From: Symbiodinium natans | Lineage: Eukaryota; Sar; Dinophyceae; Suessiales; Symbiodiniaceae | Assembly (NCBI GenBank): GCA_905221605.1 | Contig: CAJNDS010000430.1 | Span: 73,501-137,500 of the forward strand | Length of the DNA stretch: 64,000 bases | Reading direction: 5' to 3' | In this document: positions 30,462-40,112 of the stretch, one piece after another | How the letters are laid out: each line of letters starts with the position of its first letter | How positions within the stretch are numbered: the first letter of the stretch is position 1 | Program-made: the position numbers and the translations under genes | The notes under the pieces: model-generated | What the model saw: only the letters and a program-made list of their open reading frames with translations | Told to the model about the DNA's origin: nothing | Databases searched by the model: none

Positions 30462-30570
30462 GCTCATTTAGGGGCTACTTAGGCATTTAAGGACTATGTA
30501 AGGTATATCTAAGGGTTCTATAGGGGGATAAGACGAAGGGTCCCTTCTAGGGGGCCCCTCCGTATATCCC
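30462..30570. mobile_element. Family F7 element, copy 3
   Basis: TAGGGGCTACTTAGGCATTT...AAGGGTCCCTTCTAGGGGG...CCCTCCGTATATCCC; the right end is nearly identical to copy 1. Confidence 0.6.
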
Positions 30571-30577
30571 TAAACCC

Positions 30578-30872
30578 TAAACCCTGAAACCTAAACCCCA
30601 AACCCTAAACCCTAAACCCTAAACCCTAAACCCTAAACCCTAAACCCTAAACCCTAAACCCCTCAAAATGCGCCCGGCCTTGGCGTCCGGGTCCGAGGTG
30701 CGGCTTGGCCGCGAGCGCGCCACGGGCTCCAGGAAGACTTCCTCTCGTTCGGCAGGCGTGTTCCCTAAGGTGAGGGTTTAGGGTTTAGGGTTTAGGGTTT
30801 AGGGTTTAGGGTTTAGGGTTTAGGGTTTAGGGTTTAGGGTTTAGGGTTTAGGGTTTAGGGTTTAGGGTTTAG
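30578..30872. repeat. Two opposed telomere-type arrays around an exon-like island
   Basis: CCCTAAA at 30598-30662 and TTTAGGG at 30774-30870. The 105-bp island between is open on both strands: plus ends in an excellent donor (CCTAAG|GTGAGG) after MRPALASGSEVRLG; minus reads AEREEVFLEPVARSRPS after CCTTAG. Not called as an exon for that reason. Confidence 0.85.
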
Positions 30873-31197
30873 TGTCTAGGGTTTTGGGTTTAGGTTTAGG
30901 TATAGGGTTTGGAGTTTAGGGTTTAGGCTTTAGGCCTTAGGCTTTAGGGTTTAGGGTTTCGGGTTTGGGGTTAAGGGTTTACGGTTTGGGGTATGGATGT
31001 TAGGGTTTAGGATTTAGGGGTTTGGGGGCGTTTAGGGGTTTAGGGTCTAGGGCTTAGGGTTTAGGGTTCAGCCCTGGTAAGCCCAGAGCCCACACCCTAG
31101 ATCGCGCAATAACCCGACACAATTCAGGGTGCAAGCTATGACCCTGAACCCTAAATCCTAAACCCTAAAACCCTAAACGTTTAGGTAAACCCGAAAC

Positions 31198-31249
31198 CCC
31201 ATCTAAGGCTTGACGCCCCGAATTCTGGGCGCCGAAGCGCCCCTGGACC
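31198..31249 (-). CDS. Candidate exon, unknown protein
   Basis: Acceptor GTCCGGGCTTCAG, frame VQGRFGAQNSGRQALDG, donor GATGGG|GTTTCGGG. Confidence 0.38.
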
Positions 31250-31379
31250 CTGAAGCCCGGACAGCAAGCCATAACCCTAAAGCCCAAAGACCCGAACCAA
31301 CCAAAAGGCCGAAAAAAAACAAACGTAAGCCCTGAAAGCCCAAGCCCCACAAAGCCCCAAAGCTCCAAGCTAAGGCCTA

Positions 31380-31560
31380 TGCCCTGAAGCCCTGAAGCCC
31401 GAAAGCCCTAAAGCCCTAAAGCCGAAAAGCCCTAAAAGCCCTACTAAAAGCCCTAGTGAAAGCCCTACCAAAAGCCCTGCTAAAAGCCCAGCTAGAAGCC
31501 TGCTAAAAGCCCTGCGAAAAGCACCAAAAGCTCTCAGAGCCCCTGAAAGCTCTAAAGCCT
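31380..31560 (-). repeat. AAGCCCTA-type variant tract
   Basis: About 18 units around AAAAGCCCTA/GAAAGCCCTG, a distinct variant repeat. Confidence 0.85.
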
Positions 31561-31805
31561 CCAGACTTGGGGACAGCTTGGTGCCGGGCGGCCTTGCCGG
31601 AAAGCCTCTGGCGCCTGGGCCCGGACCCTAAACCCCAAACCCCAAACCCTAAACCCCACACCCTAAACCCCAAACCAGAAACCCTAAACCCTAAACCCCA
31701 AACCCTAAACCCTAAACCCTAAACCCTAAAACCCTAAAGCCTAGACCCCAAGCCCTAAAGCCTGGACCCCAAGTCTCCAGAGGCGCTTGTGAGGAAGCTT
31801 GGAGT

Positions 31806-31905
31806 TGCAGGGTTTAGGGTTTAGGGTTTAGGGTTTAGGGTTTAGGGTTTAGGGTTTAGGGTTTAGGGTTTAGGGTTTAGGGTTTAGGGTATAAGGTTTA
31901 GGGTT
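31806..31905 (+). repeat. Telomere-type array (TTTAGGG)
   Basis: About 13 copies. Confidence 0.96.
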
Positions 31906-32429
31906 TAATGGGCTTAGGGTTGAGGGTTCATACACACTTAAAAATCGAATTTTGGGCGCTCAAGACCCAACATGCTCCGGCCATTTCAACTTCGACTTCG
32001 GGTCTCCCTCGGGCCATAGGGTTTGGGATTCTGGCGACAAGGTCTTTCGGGGGGCTTGAAGTTTGGGGTTTAGGGCTTGGAGTCCCTAGGTTTAGGGTTT
32101 CGGGTTCAGGGTTGAGGGTTTAGTTAGGGTTGAGAGACCCCACGAGATGCCGTCAATGCGCCGGGGGGCTTGGGGTTCGGGGTTCGAGGAGTAGGGTTTG
32201 TAGAGCAAATCCGCAGATGCCAGGACCCCCTTCAACCTTGCACGGTAACCCCGGAATTCACTGCAGCTCTCGGCCAAGACATGCCTCAACTCAACCCTAA
32301 CCCAAACGAAGCCTCTGCAAACACCAAACTCCAAAAGCTAAGCCCTAAACCCTAAACCCCAAAACCCTAAACCCTAAACCCTAAACCCTAAACCCTTAGC
32401 ACCCTTAGCACCCTACTACCCCCCCAAAC

Positions 32430-32549
32430 AGCACGAGGCGAGCAGCTCATGGGCCGCGTGCACGTGCTGCGGCGCCGGCGGCGCCGCGGCCGTCATCGCC
32501 CCAAGACACGCGCCGGCGCGGAGGGCGTTGCACGTGTGGAGTTTCGGGC
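32430..32549 (-). CDS. Candidate exon, unknown protein, strand uncertain
   Basis: Minus frame TCNALRAGACLGAMTAAAPP then HVHAAHELLASC, helical; acceptor CCCCCAAAG is weak, donor GTTTGGGG is array-derived. The plus strand has AAACAG and GGG|GTGAGG with an Arg-rich frame. Minus preferred on composition. Confidence 0.38.
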
Positions 32550-32784
32550 CTTTGGGGGTGAGGGTTTAGGGTTTAGGGTTTGGGGTTTAGGGCTTAGGGC
32601 TTCGGGCTTAGGGTTGAGTGCTTAGGGCTGAAGAGTTCGGTTTTTTGGGGGGTATTCGGGCGTCCCCAAGTCCAGAAGCAGAAGGGTTTAGGGTTGCGGG
32701 GTTAGGGGTTTAGGGGTTTAGGGATTGGGGCTTAGGGGTTTAGAGATTTAGGGCTTAGGGGTTAGGGTCCGGCGGTTTAGGGTT

Positions 32785-32850
32785 TAGAGCTTAGGGTTTA
32801 GGGTTTAGGGTTTAGGGTTTAGGGTTTAGGGTTTAGGGTTTAGGGTTAGG
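32785..32850 (+). repeat. Telomere-type array (TTTAGGG)
   Basis: About 8 copies. Confidence 0.93.
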
Positions 32851-32873
32851 TCCAGGGAGCCCTGACAAGCCAC

Positions 32874-32923
32874 GAGATCCGGCACATCGGCGTCCGCGCA
32901 GTTTGGCGAAGCTCGCAAGAGGA
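32874..32923 (-). CDS. Candidate exon, unknown protein
   Basis: Acceptor AGCCCTCAG, frame RASPNCADADVPDL, donor ATCTC|GTGGCTTG; the frame stays open as VACQGSLD. Same array orientation on both sides. Confidence 0.45.
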
Positions 32924-32949
32924 CTGAGGGCTGAGGGTTGAGGGCTTGG

Positions 32950-33068
32950 AGGTTTAGGGTTTAGGGTTTAGGGTTTAGGGTTTAGGGTTTAGGGTTTAGG
33001 GTTTCGGGTTTCGGGTTTCGGGTTTCGGGTTTCGGGTTTCGGGTTTCGGGTTTCGGGTTTCGGGTTTA
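32950..33068 (+). repeat. TTTAGGG array passing into a pure TTTCGGG run
   Basis: About seven TTTAGGG then nine consecutive TTTCGGG (33001-33064). Confidence 0.96.
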
Positions 33069-33172
33069 GGGCCGAAACCTTTTAACCCTAAACCCCAACA
33101 TCGCCAAGGCTCCAGGACACCAACACCCTGCACCTGACAGAACACACACACACACACTCACACTCATGGGTT

Positions 33173-33353
33173 CCCCTCTGCTACCCCCCTCCCTAAACCC
33201 TAAACCCTAAACCCTAAACCCTCTATACTACCCCCCCCTAGGTTGCCCCCCTGAAATGACCTCAAACAGGCTTGATCATTCATTAGCCTTAATTCTGCGA
33301 GAAGGGGGAGGGGGGGGGGGGGGGTAGTCTAGAGGGGTGTAGTAGGGTAACCC
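33173..33353. mobile_element. Family F5 element interrupted by a short CCCTAAA array
   Basis: CTACCCCCCTC at the left, a five-unit CCCTAAA insert, CTATACTACCCCCCCCTAGG, then GGGGTAGTCTAGAGGGGTGT at the right. Compare 18588-18687. Confidence 0.6.
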
Positions 33354-33439
33354 ATGAAACACCAAAGCCTGGAACCTAAACAAATCTCCGGTTTCGGGTT
33401 TCAGGTTCCAGGTCTCGTGCTTAGAGTTCAGGAACCCTA

Positions 33440-33665
33440 AGCCCTAAACACTGAACCCTAACCTCGCCGCCGGTGAGCGAGGAATGAAGGAATGAAGGTC
33501 TTGGAATTAAAGCAAGCCAAATTAACCAAACAAGCATCCACTAAACGTTTGTGAGGCGTGCCTTCGACAGACAACTTCCAATTGAACACAACAGGTATCC
33601 ATGAAAAGTTTGTTGGAGCACAGCTCAGCTTGGTTCTTGTCGCAGACTGTTGCGAAATGAAAAAA
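33440..33665. other. Array-free stretch, nothing recognised
   Basis: Two imperfect copies of AACAAGCATCCACTAAACGTTTGT / AACAGGTATCCATGAAAAGTTTGT, about 70 bp apart. No supported frame. Confidence 0.4.
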
Positions 33666-33896
33666 CAAAACCCCTAAACCCTAAACCCTAAACCTTAAAC
33701 CCTAAACCCTAAACCCTAAACCCTAACCCTAAACTCTAAACCCTAAGCCCCAAACCCTCAACCCTACTGTGTTGGGCTGGCGCGTGCTTTTGCGGGCCTC
33801 AGTGCAGCAACCCCTTTGAAACCCTAAACCCTAAACCCTAAACCCTAAACCGAAGACCCCTAAACCCTAAACCCTAAACCCCTGAACCGAACACAC

Positions 33897-33939
33897 CTGA
33901 GCATCTTGAACGAGTTTTTGTCCAACAGCGATGCGACAA
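33897..33939 (-). CDS. Candidate exon, unknown protein
   Basis: Acceptor AGCAACCTCTCAG, frame VASLLDKNSFKMLR, donor CTCAG|GTGTGTTC. The plus strand is also open (ILNEFLSNSDATTERLLCI), but lacks matching splice sites. Confidence 0.42.
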
Positions 33940-34185
33940 CTGAGAGGTTGCTTTGCATTGAGGGCTCACCGCCAACGGTTCCTACACAACCCGGACCCTT
34001 TTGAGGGTTCTGGGTTTAGGGTTTAGGGTTTGGGGTTTGGGGTTTGGGGTTTGAGGTTTAGGGTTTAGAAGCTTGAGAAGACGCAGAAGGAGAGCAACTG
34101 AACAACCCTGCCAAAGACTCCGAAACAGAAAGGTGTGAGTGTTGTTCTGCCTACCCTCAAGCCTAAAACTCGAACCCAAGACCTA

Positions 34186-34195
34186 AACAAACACA

Positions 34196-34230
<35 letters not shown>

Positions 34231-34235
34231 AAAAT
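34186..34235 (+). repeat. (CA)n followed by A28-30
   Basis: ACACACAC run then about 28 A. A tail of this kind can mark a retroposed sequence; no body was recognised upstream. Confidence 0.9.
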
Positions 34236-34456
34236 GATCCCACCCTGAGTCCCGAAAGCCACAGATGCAAAGCACAATTGAACCCGAATTGAACCCCCCC
34301 GAAAACCCCTAAGCCCTAAGCCCTAAACCCCACGCCCTAAACACTAGTCCCTACACCCTAAGCCCTAAGCCCTAAACACTAGTCCCTAACCCCTAAACCC
34401 CAAACCCCTAAACCCTAAACCCCTGAACATCTAAAAAAACAAACCCTAAACCCCAC

Positions 34457-34548
34457 TAGAAGCCCGGGCAGAACGTTTTCCTCCGCTTCGTCTGGCCGTC
34501 ATCTGCCTCACCCTGCTCGCTTGCCAGGGCCTCCTCGTTGGGGTCCTT
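34457..34548 (-). CDS. Candidate exon with basic, NLS-like motif
   Basis: Acceptor ACATCTGTTGCCAG, frame KDPNEEALASEQGEADDG then QTKRRKTFCPGF, donor GTGGGG. The acidic run followed by KRRK is typical of a disordered nuclear-protein segment. Plus strand gives a hydrophobic frame instead; splice sites favour minus. Confidence 0.55.
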
Positions 34549-34663
34549 CTGGCAACAGATGTGGGGTTTGGGGTTTGGGGTTTAGGGTTCAGGGTTTAAG
34601 GTTTCGGGTTAGGAGCAACTAGACACTATAATCCCCAAACCCGAAATCCTGTAACTCCTGAAC

Positions 34664-34736
34664 CTGAAGCTGTTTTTCAAAATGACACAAATGCCGGCCC
34701 TCAGTGAACAGCACGCTGGCGTCACACTTTGCCAGC
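34664..34736 (-). CDS. Candidate exon, unknown protein
   Basis: Acceptor GCTAACTGAG, frame LAKCDASVLFTEGRHLCHFE then KQLQ, donor CTTCAG|GTTCAGG. Two other frames are partly open. Confidence 0.5.
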
Positions 34737-34829
34737 CTCAGTTAGCTCCGTCAACCCTTCTAATCCTTGAACCCTAAACCCTTCTAAGCGCCAAACCCTA
34801 AACCCTAAAGCAAATGTCGATGTAAACAC

Positions 34830-34876
34830 GCCAGCGGCCCTTGCAAGACCCTGAGAAGCCCTTCAACCAAAAACGT
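34830..34876 (-). CDS. Candidate small exon
   Basis: Acceptor GCGGCTTTCCAG, frame TFLVEGLLRVLQGPL, donor CTGGC|GTGTTTAC. Confidence 0.42.
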
Positions 34877-35004
34877 CTGGAAAGCCGCACACAAGCCGGG
34901 TCTCGGGTTTAGGGTCCCGAAACCCTAAGCCCTAAAGAACCCTAAACCCTAAACCCTCAAGGTTTAAAGGGTTCGGTCTAGTTAGGGTTTAGTGCTTCGG
35001 GTAC

Positions 35005-35065
35005 AGGGTTTCTGCCTTAGAGCTCTCTGACGAGACTTTAGTGCCCAGTTCCTTCATGGAGGTAC
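35005..35065 (-). CDS. Candidate exon, unknown protein
   Basis: Acceptor CTTGCTGTGCAAG, Ser/Lys-rich frame (TSMKELGTKVSSESSKAE), donor ACCCT|GTACCC; the frame meets a stop a few codons later. Confidence 0.42.
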
Positions 35066-35174
35066 CTTGCACAGCAAGACTCGTCTATAAACAAAGCTAA
35101 ACCCTAAGGGCCTTGTGTTTTGGGCCTAGGTTACGGATTCGGAGATTTGGGCTTTCGGGTTTCGGACTTTCTTT

Positions 35175-35240
35175 CTGAGGGTTTACCCTAAACCCTAAAC
35201 CCTAAACCCTAAACCCTAAACCCTAAACCCTAAACCGAGT
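35175..35240 (-). repeat. Telomere-type array (CCCTAAA)
   Basis: About 8 copies directly beside the exon at 35244-35292. Confidence 0.95.
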
Positions 35241-35243
35241 TAC

Positions 35244-35292
35244 GTAGAGTCTTAAGGCTCATGGCAGGCTCGGCCTCCCGCAGCTTCCAGCT
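35244..35292 (-). CDS. Candidate exon with array-derived acceptor
   Basis: Acceptor AACCCTAAAG is itself telomere repeat; frame SWKLREAEPAMSLKTL; donor CTAC|GTAACTCG. Confidence 0.4.
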
Positions 35293-35336
35293 CTTTAGGG
35301 TTTAGGGTTTAGGGTTTAGGGTTTAGGGTTTAGGGT

Positions 35337-35403
<67 letters not shown>

Positions 35404-35465
35404 GGTTTAGGGTTTAGGGTTTAGGGTTTAGGGTTTAGGGTTTAGGGTTCAGGGTTTAGGGCTAA
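35293..35465 (+). repeat. TTTAGGG array containing a TTGAGGG block
   Basis: TTTAGGG, then eleven consecutive TTGAGGG, then TTTAGGG again. Confidence 0.97.
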
Positions 35466-35544
35466 GTTTAGGTTTGGGGCTCCAGTCCGTCAAGTCCCTA
35501 AGCCTTACAAACCATACAAGCCCCCCTCAACCCTATCAAACCCG

Positions 35545-35712
35545 ACTTAGTAGCCCAGTGACCATATTAGGCTTAAGGCACCCTTTTTTTATATATCATA
35601 TACTATATACTATATATTATATACTATATACTAAATATAATATGGTTACTTTTTTAAGGGAACCAGAGCCCAAAAAAAGGGAAAAAAGCACCACTGGGCT
35701 ATCAATCCCATA
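35545..35712. mobile_element. Inverted-repeat element, family F12, copy 1
   Basis: Ends TAGTAGCCCAGTG...CACTGGGCTATC with inner AAGGCACCCTTTTT/GGGAAAAAAGCACC; an AT-rich palindromic core (35590-35645). Copy 2 at 62330-62398 supplies a splice donor. Confidence 0.65.
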
Positions 35713-35729
35713 AGCCCTGAACCAGGTTC

Positions 35730-35825
35730 TTAGTAGGGAATGGGGGAATTACGTACCCTTCATAATCCCTTACAGGGTGTTTTCTAGGGGGGATACAGGC
35801 CCCCTCATTCCCTACGGAGAACCAC
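35730..35825. mobile_element. Inverted-repeat element, family F13, copy 2
   Basis: Ends TAGTAGGGAATGGGGG...CCCCCTCATTCCCTACGG, about 95 bp. Confidence 0.65.
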
Positions 35826-35934
35826 GCACCCTACAAGCAAAGCCTGGGCACCCTGAACACAACCCTGCAGATCCCCAGAAAAACCCTTCTGAACCCTATA
35901 AACCTTAAACAACCCCATCAACCCTATAACTCTT

Positions 35935-36077
35935 GACCCCAAACCCCAAACCCCAAACCTCAAACCTCAAACCCCAAACCCCAAACCCTAAACCTCAAAC
36001 CCTAAACCCTAAACCCCAAACCCCAAACCCTAAACCCTAAACCCCAAACCCGAAACCCCAAACCCCAAACCCTAAAC
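35935..36077 (-). repeat. CCCCAAA/CCCTAAA tract
   Basis: About 20 units, mostly CCCCAAA, ending at the exon 36078-36148 with CCCTAAAC. Confidence 0.95.
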
Positions 36078-36148
36078 CGCGAACACTTGCTCCTCGCCCG
36101 CGGCGGCCGCCAGCCACTCGGGCAGGCCGCCCAGGGCATGGGTCAGGC
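36078..36148 (-). CDS. Candidate exon ending at a telomere-repeat donor
   Basis: Acceptor GGTGTTAGAG, frame LTHALGGLPEWLAAAAGEEQ then VFA, donor TTCGCG|GTTTAGGG. Helical composition and a precise exon-array join make this one of the better cases. Confidence 0.55.
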
Positions 36149-36894
36149 CTCTAACACCATAAGAAACTCCAGACTCCAAACAATGGTTCGAACCTTGGGG
36201 TTTAGGGTTTAGGGTTTACGGTTTAGGGCTTAGGGTTTAGGGTTTAGGGTTTACTTTCGGATCAGGATAATTTGTTGGATCTATATTTACATAAAGGGTT
36301 TAGGGTCTAGGGCTTAGAATTTAGAATTTAGGGTTAGGGGCTAGGGTGTAGCGTTCAGGGTGTACGGTTTGGGCGTCTGGGGTTTGGGGAATATGTCTTC
36401 AGAGGAGTGCTCGAGGTTACAGGCTTCAGGCAGCGAGGGGCGGGAGAGGCTCAGGGATTTCGCGTTTGGGGTTAAACGGCTCTAGGGTTTAGGGTTTGGG
36501 GTTTAGGGTTGAGGGTTTAGGGTTTGGGGAAATAAGTTAACCTGTCAGGGCAAAGTATGACCAACGAGGCCGTCTCGGAGTTACGGTTCGGTTCAGGGGG
36601 TTTTGAGGTGGTGTAGAGTGCAAGCCAGAACCCAACACCCAGCACTTTCAACTCTAAAACCTACAAAGCCCAAGCCCTAGCAGCCCTAGCAGTATGCTTC
36701 CCTAAACCTAATCCCAAACCGTAGGAATCCCACGTCGCTACCCGAAACCCTCAGCCACCCAAGCCCGCACCCTAAACCCTAAACCCTAAACCCGAAACCC
36801 GAAGCCCTAAACCCTAAACCCTAAACCCTAAAACCTAAACCCTAAACCTAAACCCTAAACCCTAAACCCCAAACCCTAAACCCCAACCCCTTAC

Positions 36895-36939
36895 CCGGCA
36901 GGCCCAAAACATCTCTCGGCGCCCCAGCGCAAGCGCTCT
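36895..36939 (-). CDS. Candidate small exon
   Basis: Acceptor ACGGATTGCCAG, donor TGCCGG|GTAAGG; two frames open (SACAGAPRDVLGLP or ALALGRREMFWACR). Plus strand also has an acceptor (ACCCGGCAG). Confidence 0.36.
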
Positions 36940-36997
36940 CTGGCAATCCGTATTTGGGCCCGGAGCTCAGCGCAGGCCGTCGCCTCTCTCTCGGCTC

Positions 36998-37125
36998 TTT
37001 TTTTAGGGTTTAGGGTTTAGGGTTTAGGGTTTAGGGTTTAGGGTTTAGGGTTTAGGGGTTTAGGGTTTAGGGTTTAGGGTTTAGGGTTTAGGGTTTAGGG
37101 TTTAGGGTTTAGGGTTTAGGGTTTA
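36998..37125 (+). repeat. Telomere-type array (TTTAGGG)
   Basis: About 17 copies with one TTTAGGGG. Confidence 0.97.
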
Positions 37126-37195
37126 GGCTTTATGGTTTAGGGTTGAGGGTTTAGGTTTTTCTGGATGGGTATTTTAAGGGCCTCTCTCGGCTCGT

Positions 37196-37351
37196 ATGCA
37201 CCCTGATATCTTCTCCAGGTTATTAGAAATTCTACATCAAGCACTCAGGAAAAAGGGAAGGACATGCCCAACGGCGTACCTAGTTCTACTCTTGGCAGCT
37301 GTAACCCGGCGTAGGGCCGCTGGGGGCCCGGGTTGCCAACTCGAGGGCTAA
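37196..37351 (+). CDS. Possible short plus-strand gene, 51 codons
   Basis: ATG at 37196, stop TAA at 37349-37351. Reads HPDIFSRLLEILHQALRKKG, then RTCPTAYLVLLLAAVTRR: an amphipathic helix followed by a hydrophobic stretch. It lies in array-free DNA and is more protein-like than its antisense. An acceptor (ATCTTCTCCAG at 37223) is an alternative beginning. Family unknown. Confidence 0.4.
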   Translation: MHPDIFSRLLEILHQALRKKGRTCPTAYLVLLLAAVTRRRAAGGPGCQLEG

Positions 37352-37371
37352 TGAGCCCTGAACCTCAAAGG

Positions 37372-37510
37372 GCAGTTACATGGTCCCTTCATATGGGCCC
37401 TTATATACCCCTTATATACCCCTTATATACCCCTTATATACCCCTTATATACCCTATACAACTAAAGGGCCCATACTTCGGGGTCAGGGGCCATGTTAAG
37501 GGCCCATATA
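37372..37510. repeat. Family F6 element with an internal 13-bp tandem repeat
   Basis: TTACATGGTCCCTTCATATG...five CCCCTTATATA units...AAGGGCCCATACTTCGGGG...GGGCCATGTTAAGGGCCC. The ends are inverted. Confidence 0.6.
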
Positions 37511-37699
37511 ACCCCTTGAAGAACCCCAAAACCTGAAACCCTATACCTACCATTTCACACCAAAAAATGAAAATATCCTTCCCTATAATAAGGGGAATAG
37601 CGGGATGATCATCTGTCTGTCTAAACCCGAAGCCATCAAGCGTGAACTACACAAATTCATGGCTGACCCTTGCAGCGCGCGAAACCCCAAACCCTAAAC

Positions 37700-37753
37700 C
37701 CTGAGAGCGTCGGCCTCTTGCGCCACCTGGTTGGCCACCTCCTCCTCCCCCAC
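37700..37753 (-). CDS. Candidate exon, 18 codons, telomere-repeat donor
   Basis: Acceptor CCCCATTGCCAG, frame VGEEEVANQVAQEADALR, donor CTCAGG|GTTTAGGG. Acidic helical segment. Confidence 0.5.
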
Positions 37754-37910
37754 CTGGCAATGGGGTTTAGGGTTTTGCGGGGGCTGTTGTAGCACAGCTA
37801 TAGAAGGGGCCATAACGGAATGCTACTAGTAATTTTTCCGACGTCTATAGCTGAGAAGCTTACTTAGGGTTTAGGGCTTATAAGGGTTGAGAAGCGTGAT
37901 TTTAAGGTTT

Positions 37911-38107
37911 AGGCTGGAGAAGGATCGTTCACGGGCGGTGGCTTCGGCTGCTAAGGTAGAGCTCAAGGCCTGCGGAGTTCCACAGGGTCATGTGAAAGTT
38001 TCCCTGAATCTACGCCCTTTTGTTCAGGGGGATTTTAGGGGATTCTAAACTAAAGCACATAACGAAAGGAGATGTGACCTCGGCTACACTATACAAGGAG
38101 TACAACA
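37911..38107 (+). CDS. Possible plus-strand exons, unknown protein
   Basis: Part 1 (37911-38022) reads DRSRAVASAAKVELKACGVP then GHVKVSLNLRPFVQ, with a good internal donor GCTAAG|GTAGAG at 37957. Part 2 (38023-38107) follows CTTTTGTTCAG and reads DSKLKHITKGDVTSATLYKE up to AACAG|GTAGAT. The antisense is open too; plus is preferred because both parts have canonical sites. Confidence 0.36.
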
Positions 38108-38496
38108 GGTAGATTTTCACAAGGCTTAGGCTTTCGGGTTTAGGGTTTAAGGGTTGCGAAGCTTCCTTTAGGGCTTCGGTGCGTCGAGTTGAGATGCTTA
38201 GTTTGGGGTTCGGGGGTTGAGGTTTCAGGGGTTCAGAACCGAAGTAGGGGGCATTTGGGGCGTGTGGAGTACTTCGCTGAACCCTATAAACCCTACATAA
38301 TGCTTGGTCCGGCCCACGCCTGCGTGAGGTTAAGGGCTTAAGCTCTACAGCCCGGGGTTTTGCGGTTGAGGCACCAGGGCTTAGGGTTTGGGGTTTAGGA
38401 CCGCGGGCTTCGGGTTTCGAGGGTGTAGGGTTGAGCCGAGCCTCGAGGGTTTTGGGCGGGTCGTAGTTCTGGGCTCTTCAATTCAGGACCTTATTT

Positions 38497-38605
38497 GCAG
38501 ACATATATATATATATATATGTTCTATTTCTATACGTATATGATATAATTGTATATACATATGTGTGTATATGTCCATATATGTATATATGTATATATAT
38601 ACAAT
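38497..38605. repeat. AT-rich microsatellite (ATAT/ATGTAT)
   Basis: Alternating purine-pyrimidine for over 100 bp. Confidence 0.93.
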
Positions 38606-38752
38606 ATGCATGCGAAAGCGTCGGTGGGAACACGAAACCTGGAGTTAAGGGTTTGTTGCGCAGCCCTAAACCCTAAACCCTCAACCCTAAACCCTGAACC
38701 CTAAACCCTAAAACCTAAACCGTGAACCCTAAACCCCAAACAAACCCTAAAC

Positions 38753-38833
38753 CCTCAAGTCCACAAGGCCGGGAGAATCCGGATCATCTTCCAGTAGTTC
38801 AGTATGTTCAAAGACCCCCATAGATGAAGTTGA
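38753..38833 (-). CDS. Candidate exon, 27 codons, telomere-repeat donor
   Basis: Acceptor CGCACCCACCTAG, frame STSSMGVFEHTELLEDDPDS then PGLVDLR in phase 0 at both ends, donor TTGAGG|GTTTAGGG. Confidence 0.55.
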
Positions 38834-38941
38834 CTAGGTGGGTGCGGGGCCGTCGTCCGGCCTTTCTCCTAAACAGGAAACCCTAAATCCTAGACCCTAA
38901 ACTCCCTAAACCGCCTAAACCCAACCCTAAACCGGGAAAGT

Positions 38942-39045
38942 TTGGGGGGGGAGGGGGGAGAGGGGAGGGGGGGAGGGGGGAGGGGGAGGGGGGAGGGGGG
39001 ACGGGGGACGGGGGACGGGGGACGGGGGGGAGGCGGGAGGGGGGC
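38942..39045 (+). repeat. GGGGGGA low-complexity tract
   Basis: GGGAGGGG and GGGGGACGG units; explains Gly/Arg and Pro-rich frames on both strands. A possible minus coding segment (YHVFPRLLEKKAIAACG) lies just upstream at 39050-39110 but is uncertain. Confidence 0.9.
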
Positions 39046-39318
39046 TGAAAGGCTTCCGCACGCTGCAATAGCTTTCTTCTCCAATAACCGAGGGAAGACA
39101 TGGTACAACTTTACCAATTCCTACTAGACAAGGAAAAGCTACTGGCTAAGTACCAGCTTAGGGAGTCAGGCTTCAGGGTTTCAGGGTTTTAGAGATTGGG
39201 GGGTGTGGGTGAACGCAGGCCAGGGAAATTTGCTTAGGGTGTCGGGTTTCGGGTCTTCGGGCTCAGGGATTTTCATTGCCCTAAACCCTAAACCCTAAAC
39301 CCTAAACCCTAGTAGAAC

Positions 39319-39384
39319 CCCAAGACATGTGCATTCAGCGTGCACCTCAGTCGCTGCGTCGATGGCTGCAAGCAGCCTCGGCTT
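39319..39384 (-). CDS. Candidate exon, 22 codons
   Basis: Acceptor ACATCCCATGCAG, frame KPRLLAAIDAATEVHAECTC in phase 0 at both ends, donor CTTGGG|GTTCTACT. Confidence 0.5.
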
Positions 39385-39434
39385 CTGCATGGGATGTCCC
39401 CCTTATTCAAGGGATGAAGACGCGGCTTTCAAGG

Positions 39435-39504
39435 GTTTAGGGTTTAGGGTTTAGGGTTTAGGGTTTAGGGTTTAGGGTTTAGGGTTTAGGGTTTAGGGTT
39501 TACT
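39435..39504 (+). repeat. Telomere-type array (TTTAGGG)
   Basis: About 9-10 copies ending at the F11 element. Confidence 0.95.
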
Positions 39505-39650
39505 CGTACCCCTAAGTAAGGTTGTACCCCTAAAGGTTCCCATTAATTTACTCCTAATATGGCCCTTATATTCCCCTAGGGACCCTTAGAAGGGACCCCA
39601 AAACCCAGGGGTGCAACCTTAAGGGTCCAAGGTAGAACCCCTAGACAGTA
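39504..39650. mobile_element. Inverted-repeat element, family F11, copy 2
   Basis: TACCCCTAAGTAAGGTTGTA at the left and GTGCAACCTTAAGGGTCCAA with GGTA at the right are inverted; CCTAATATGGCCCTTATATT inside as in 5353-5525. Confidence 0.6.
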
Positions 39651-39728
39651 ACAGTTCCTTAATGGTGATTAAATAGGGGGTGCTATAATCCTATTGAGGA
39701 CTGTTAGTATCAGGGGGAACATCCCAAG
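39651..39728. mobile_element. Family F2 element, diverged copy
   Basis: AACAGTTCCTTAAT...GAGGACTGTTAGTATCAGGG and GGAACATCCCAAGG at the right end; the left TTGGGATG end is missing. Confidence 0.55.
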
Positions 39729-39817
39729 GTTTAGTCCTCGGGGGTGATGTTGGCTGACCTCATTGCATAATATTGGGGGGGTGCCAGGAGGGCAGGGTGC
39801 TGGGGCTTGGGCCTTAC

Positions 39818-39965
39818 CACAGGTTGAGGAAACTCTTAACGCTTTTTGAGGTTTAGGGTCTCCGAGCATAGATGGCGCCGAGCGCGGGCGCATCGTTGTG
39901 ACGATGTATTCTGCCGAGTTTTGTTGCACCTTTGACTTTCGTAAGCACATGTCTAGTCCGTCTGA
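39818..39965 (-). CDS. Candidate exon, about 49 codons
   Basis: Acceptor TTTAGGGTGAAG, frame DGLDMCLRKSKVQQNSAEYI, then VTTMRPRSAPSMLGDPKPQ, ending at CTGTG|GTAAGG, a fully canonical donor. The frame can be read on past the donor. Good composition, unknown family. Confidence 0.5.
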
Positions 39966-40037
39966 CTTCACCCTAAACCCTAAAGCCTAAACCCTAAATC
40001 TTAAAGCCCCTAAACCCGATCAGAACAACCCTGAAAC

Positions 40038-40112
40038 CTGACCCCCCCCAATGCTTCCCTGAGACCCCACCATGCAGGGAAAGGTCAACCTTTTCTCCCC
40101 TTCCTCCACAGG
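40038..40112 (-). CDS. Candidate exon, 25 codons
   Basis: Acceptor CTTAACCGTGAAG, frame PVEEGEKRLTFPCMVGSQGS in phase 0, donor GGTCAG|GTTTCAGG. Confidence 0.48.

Noticed and set aside
34186-34235. Polyadenylated retrogene
   Set aside because: A CA run plus A tract exists, but no recognisable coding or SINE body precedes it and no target repeats were found.
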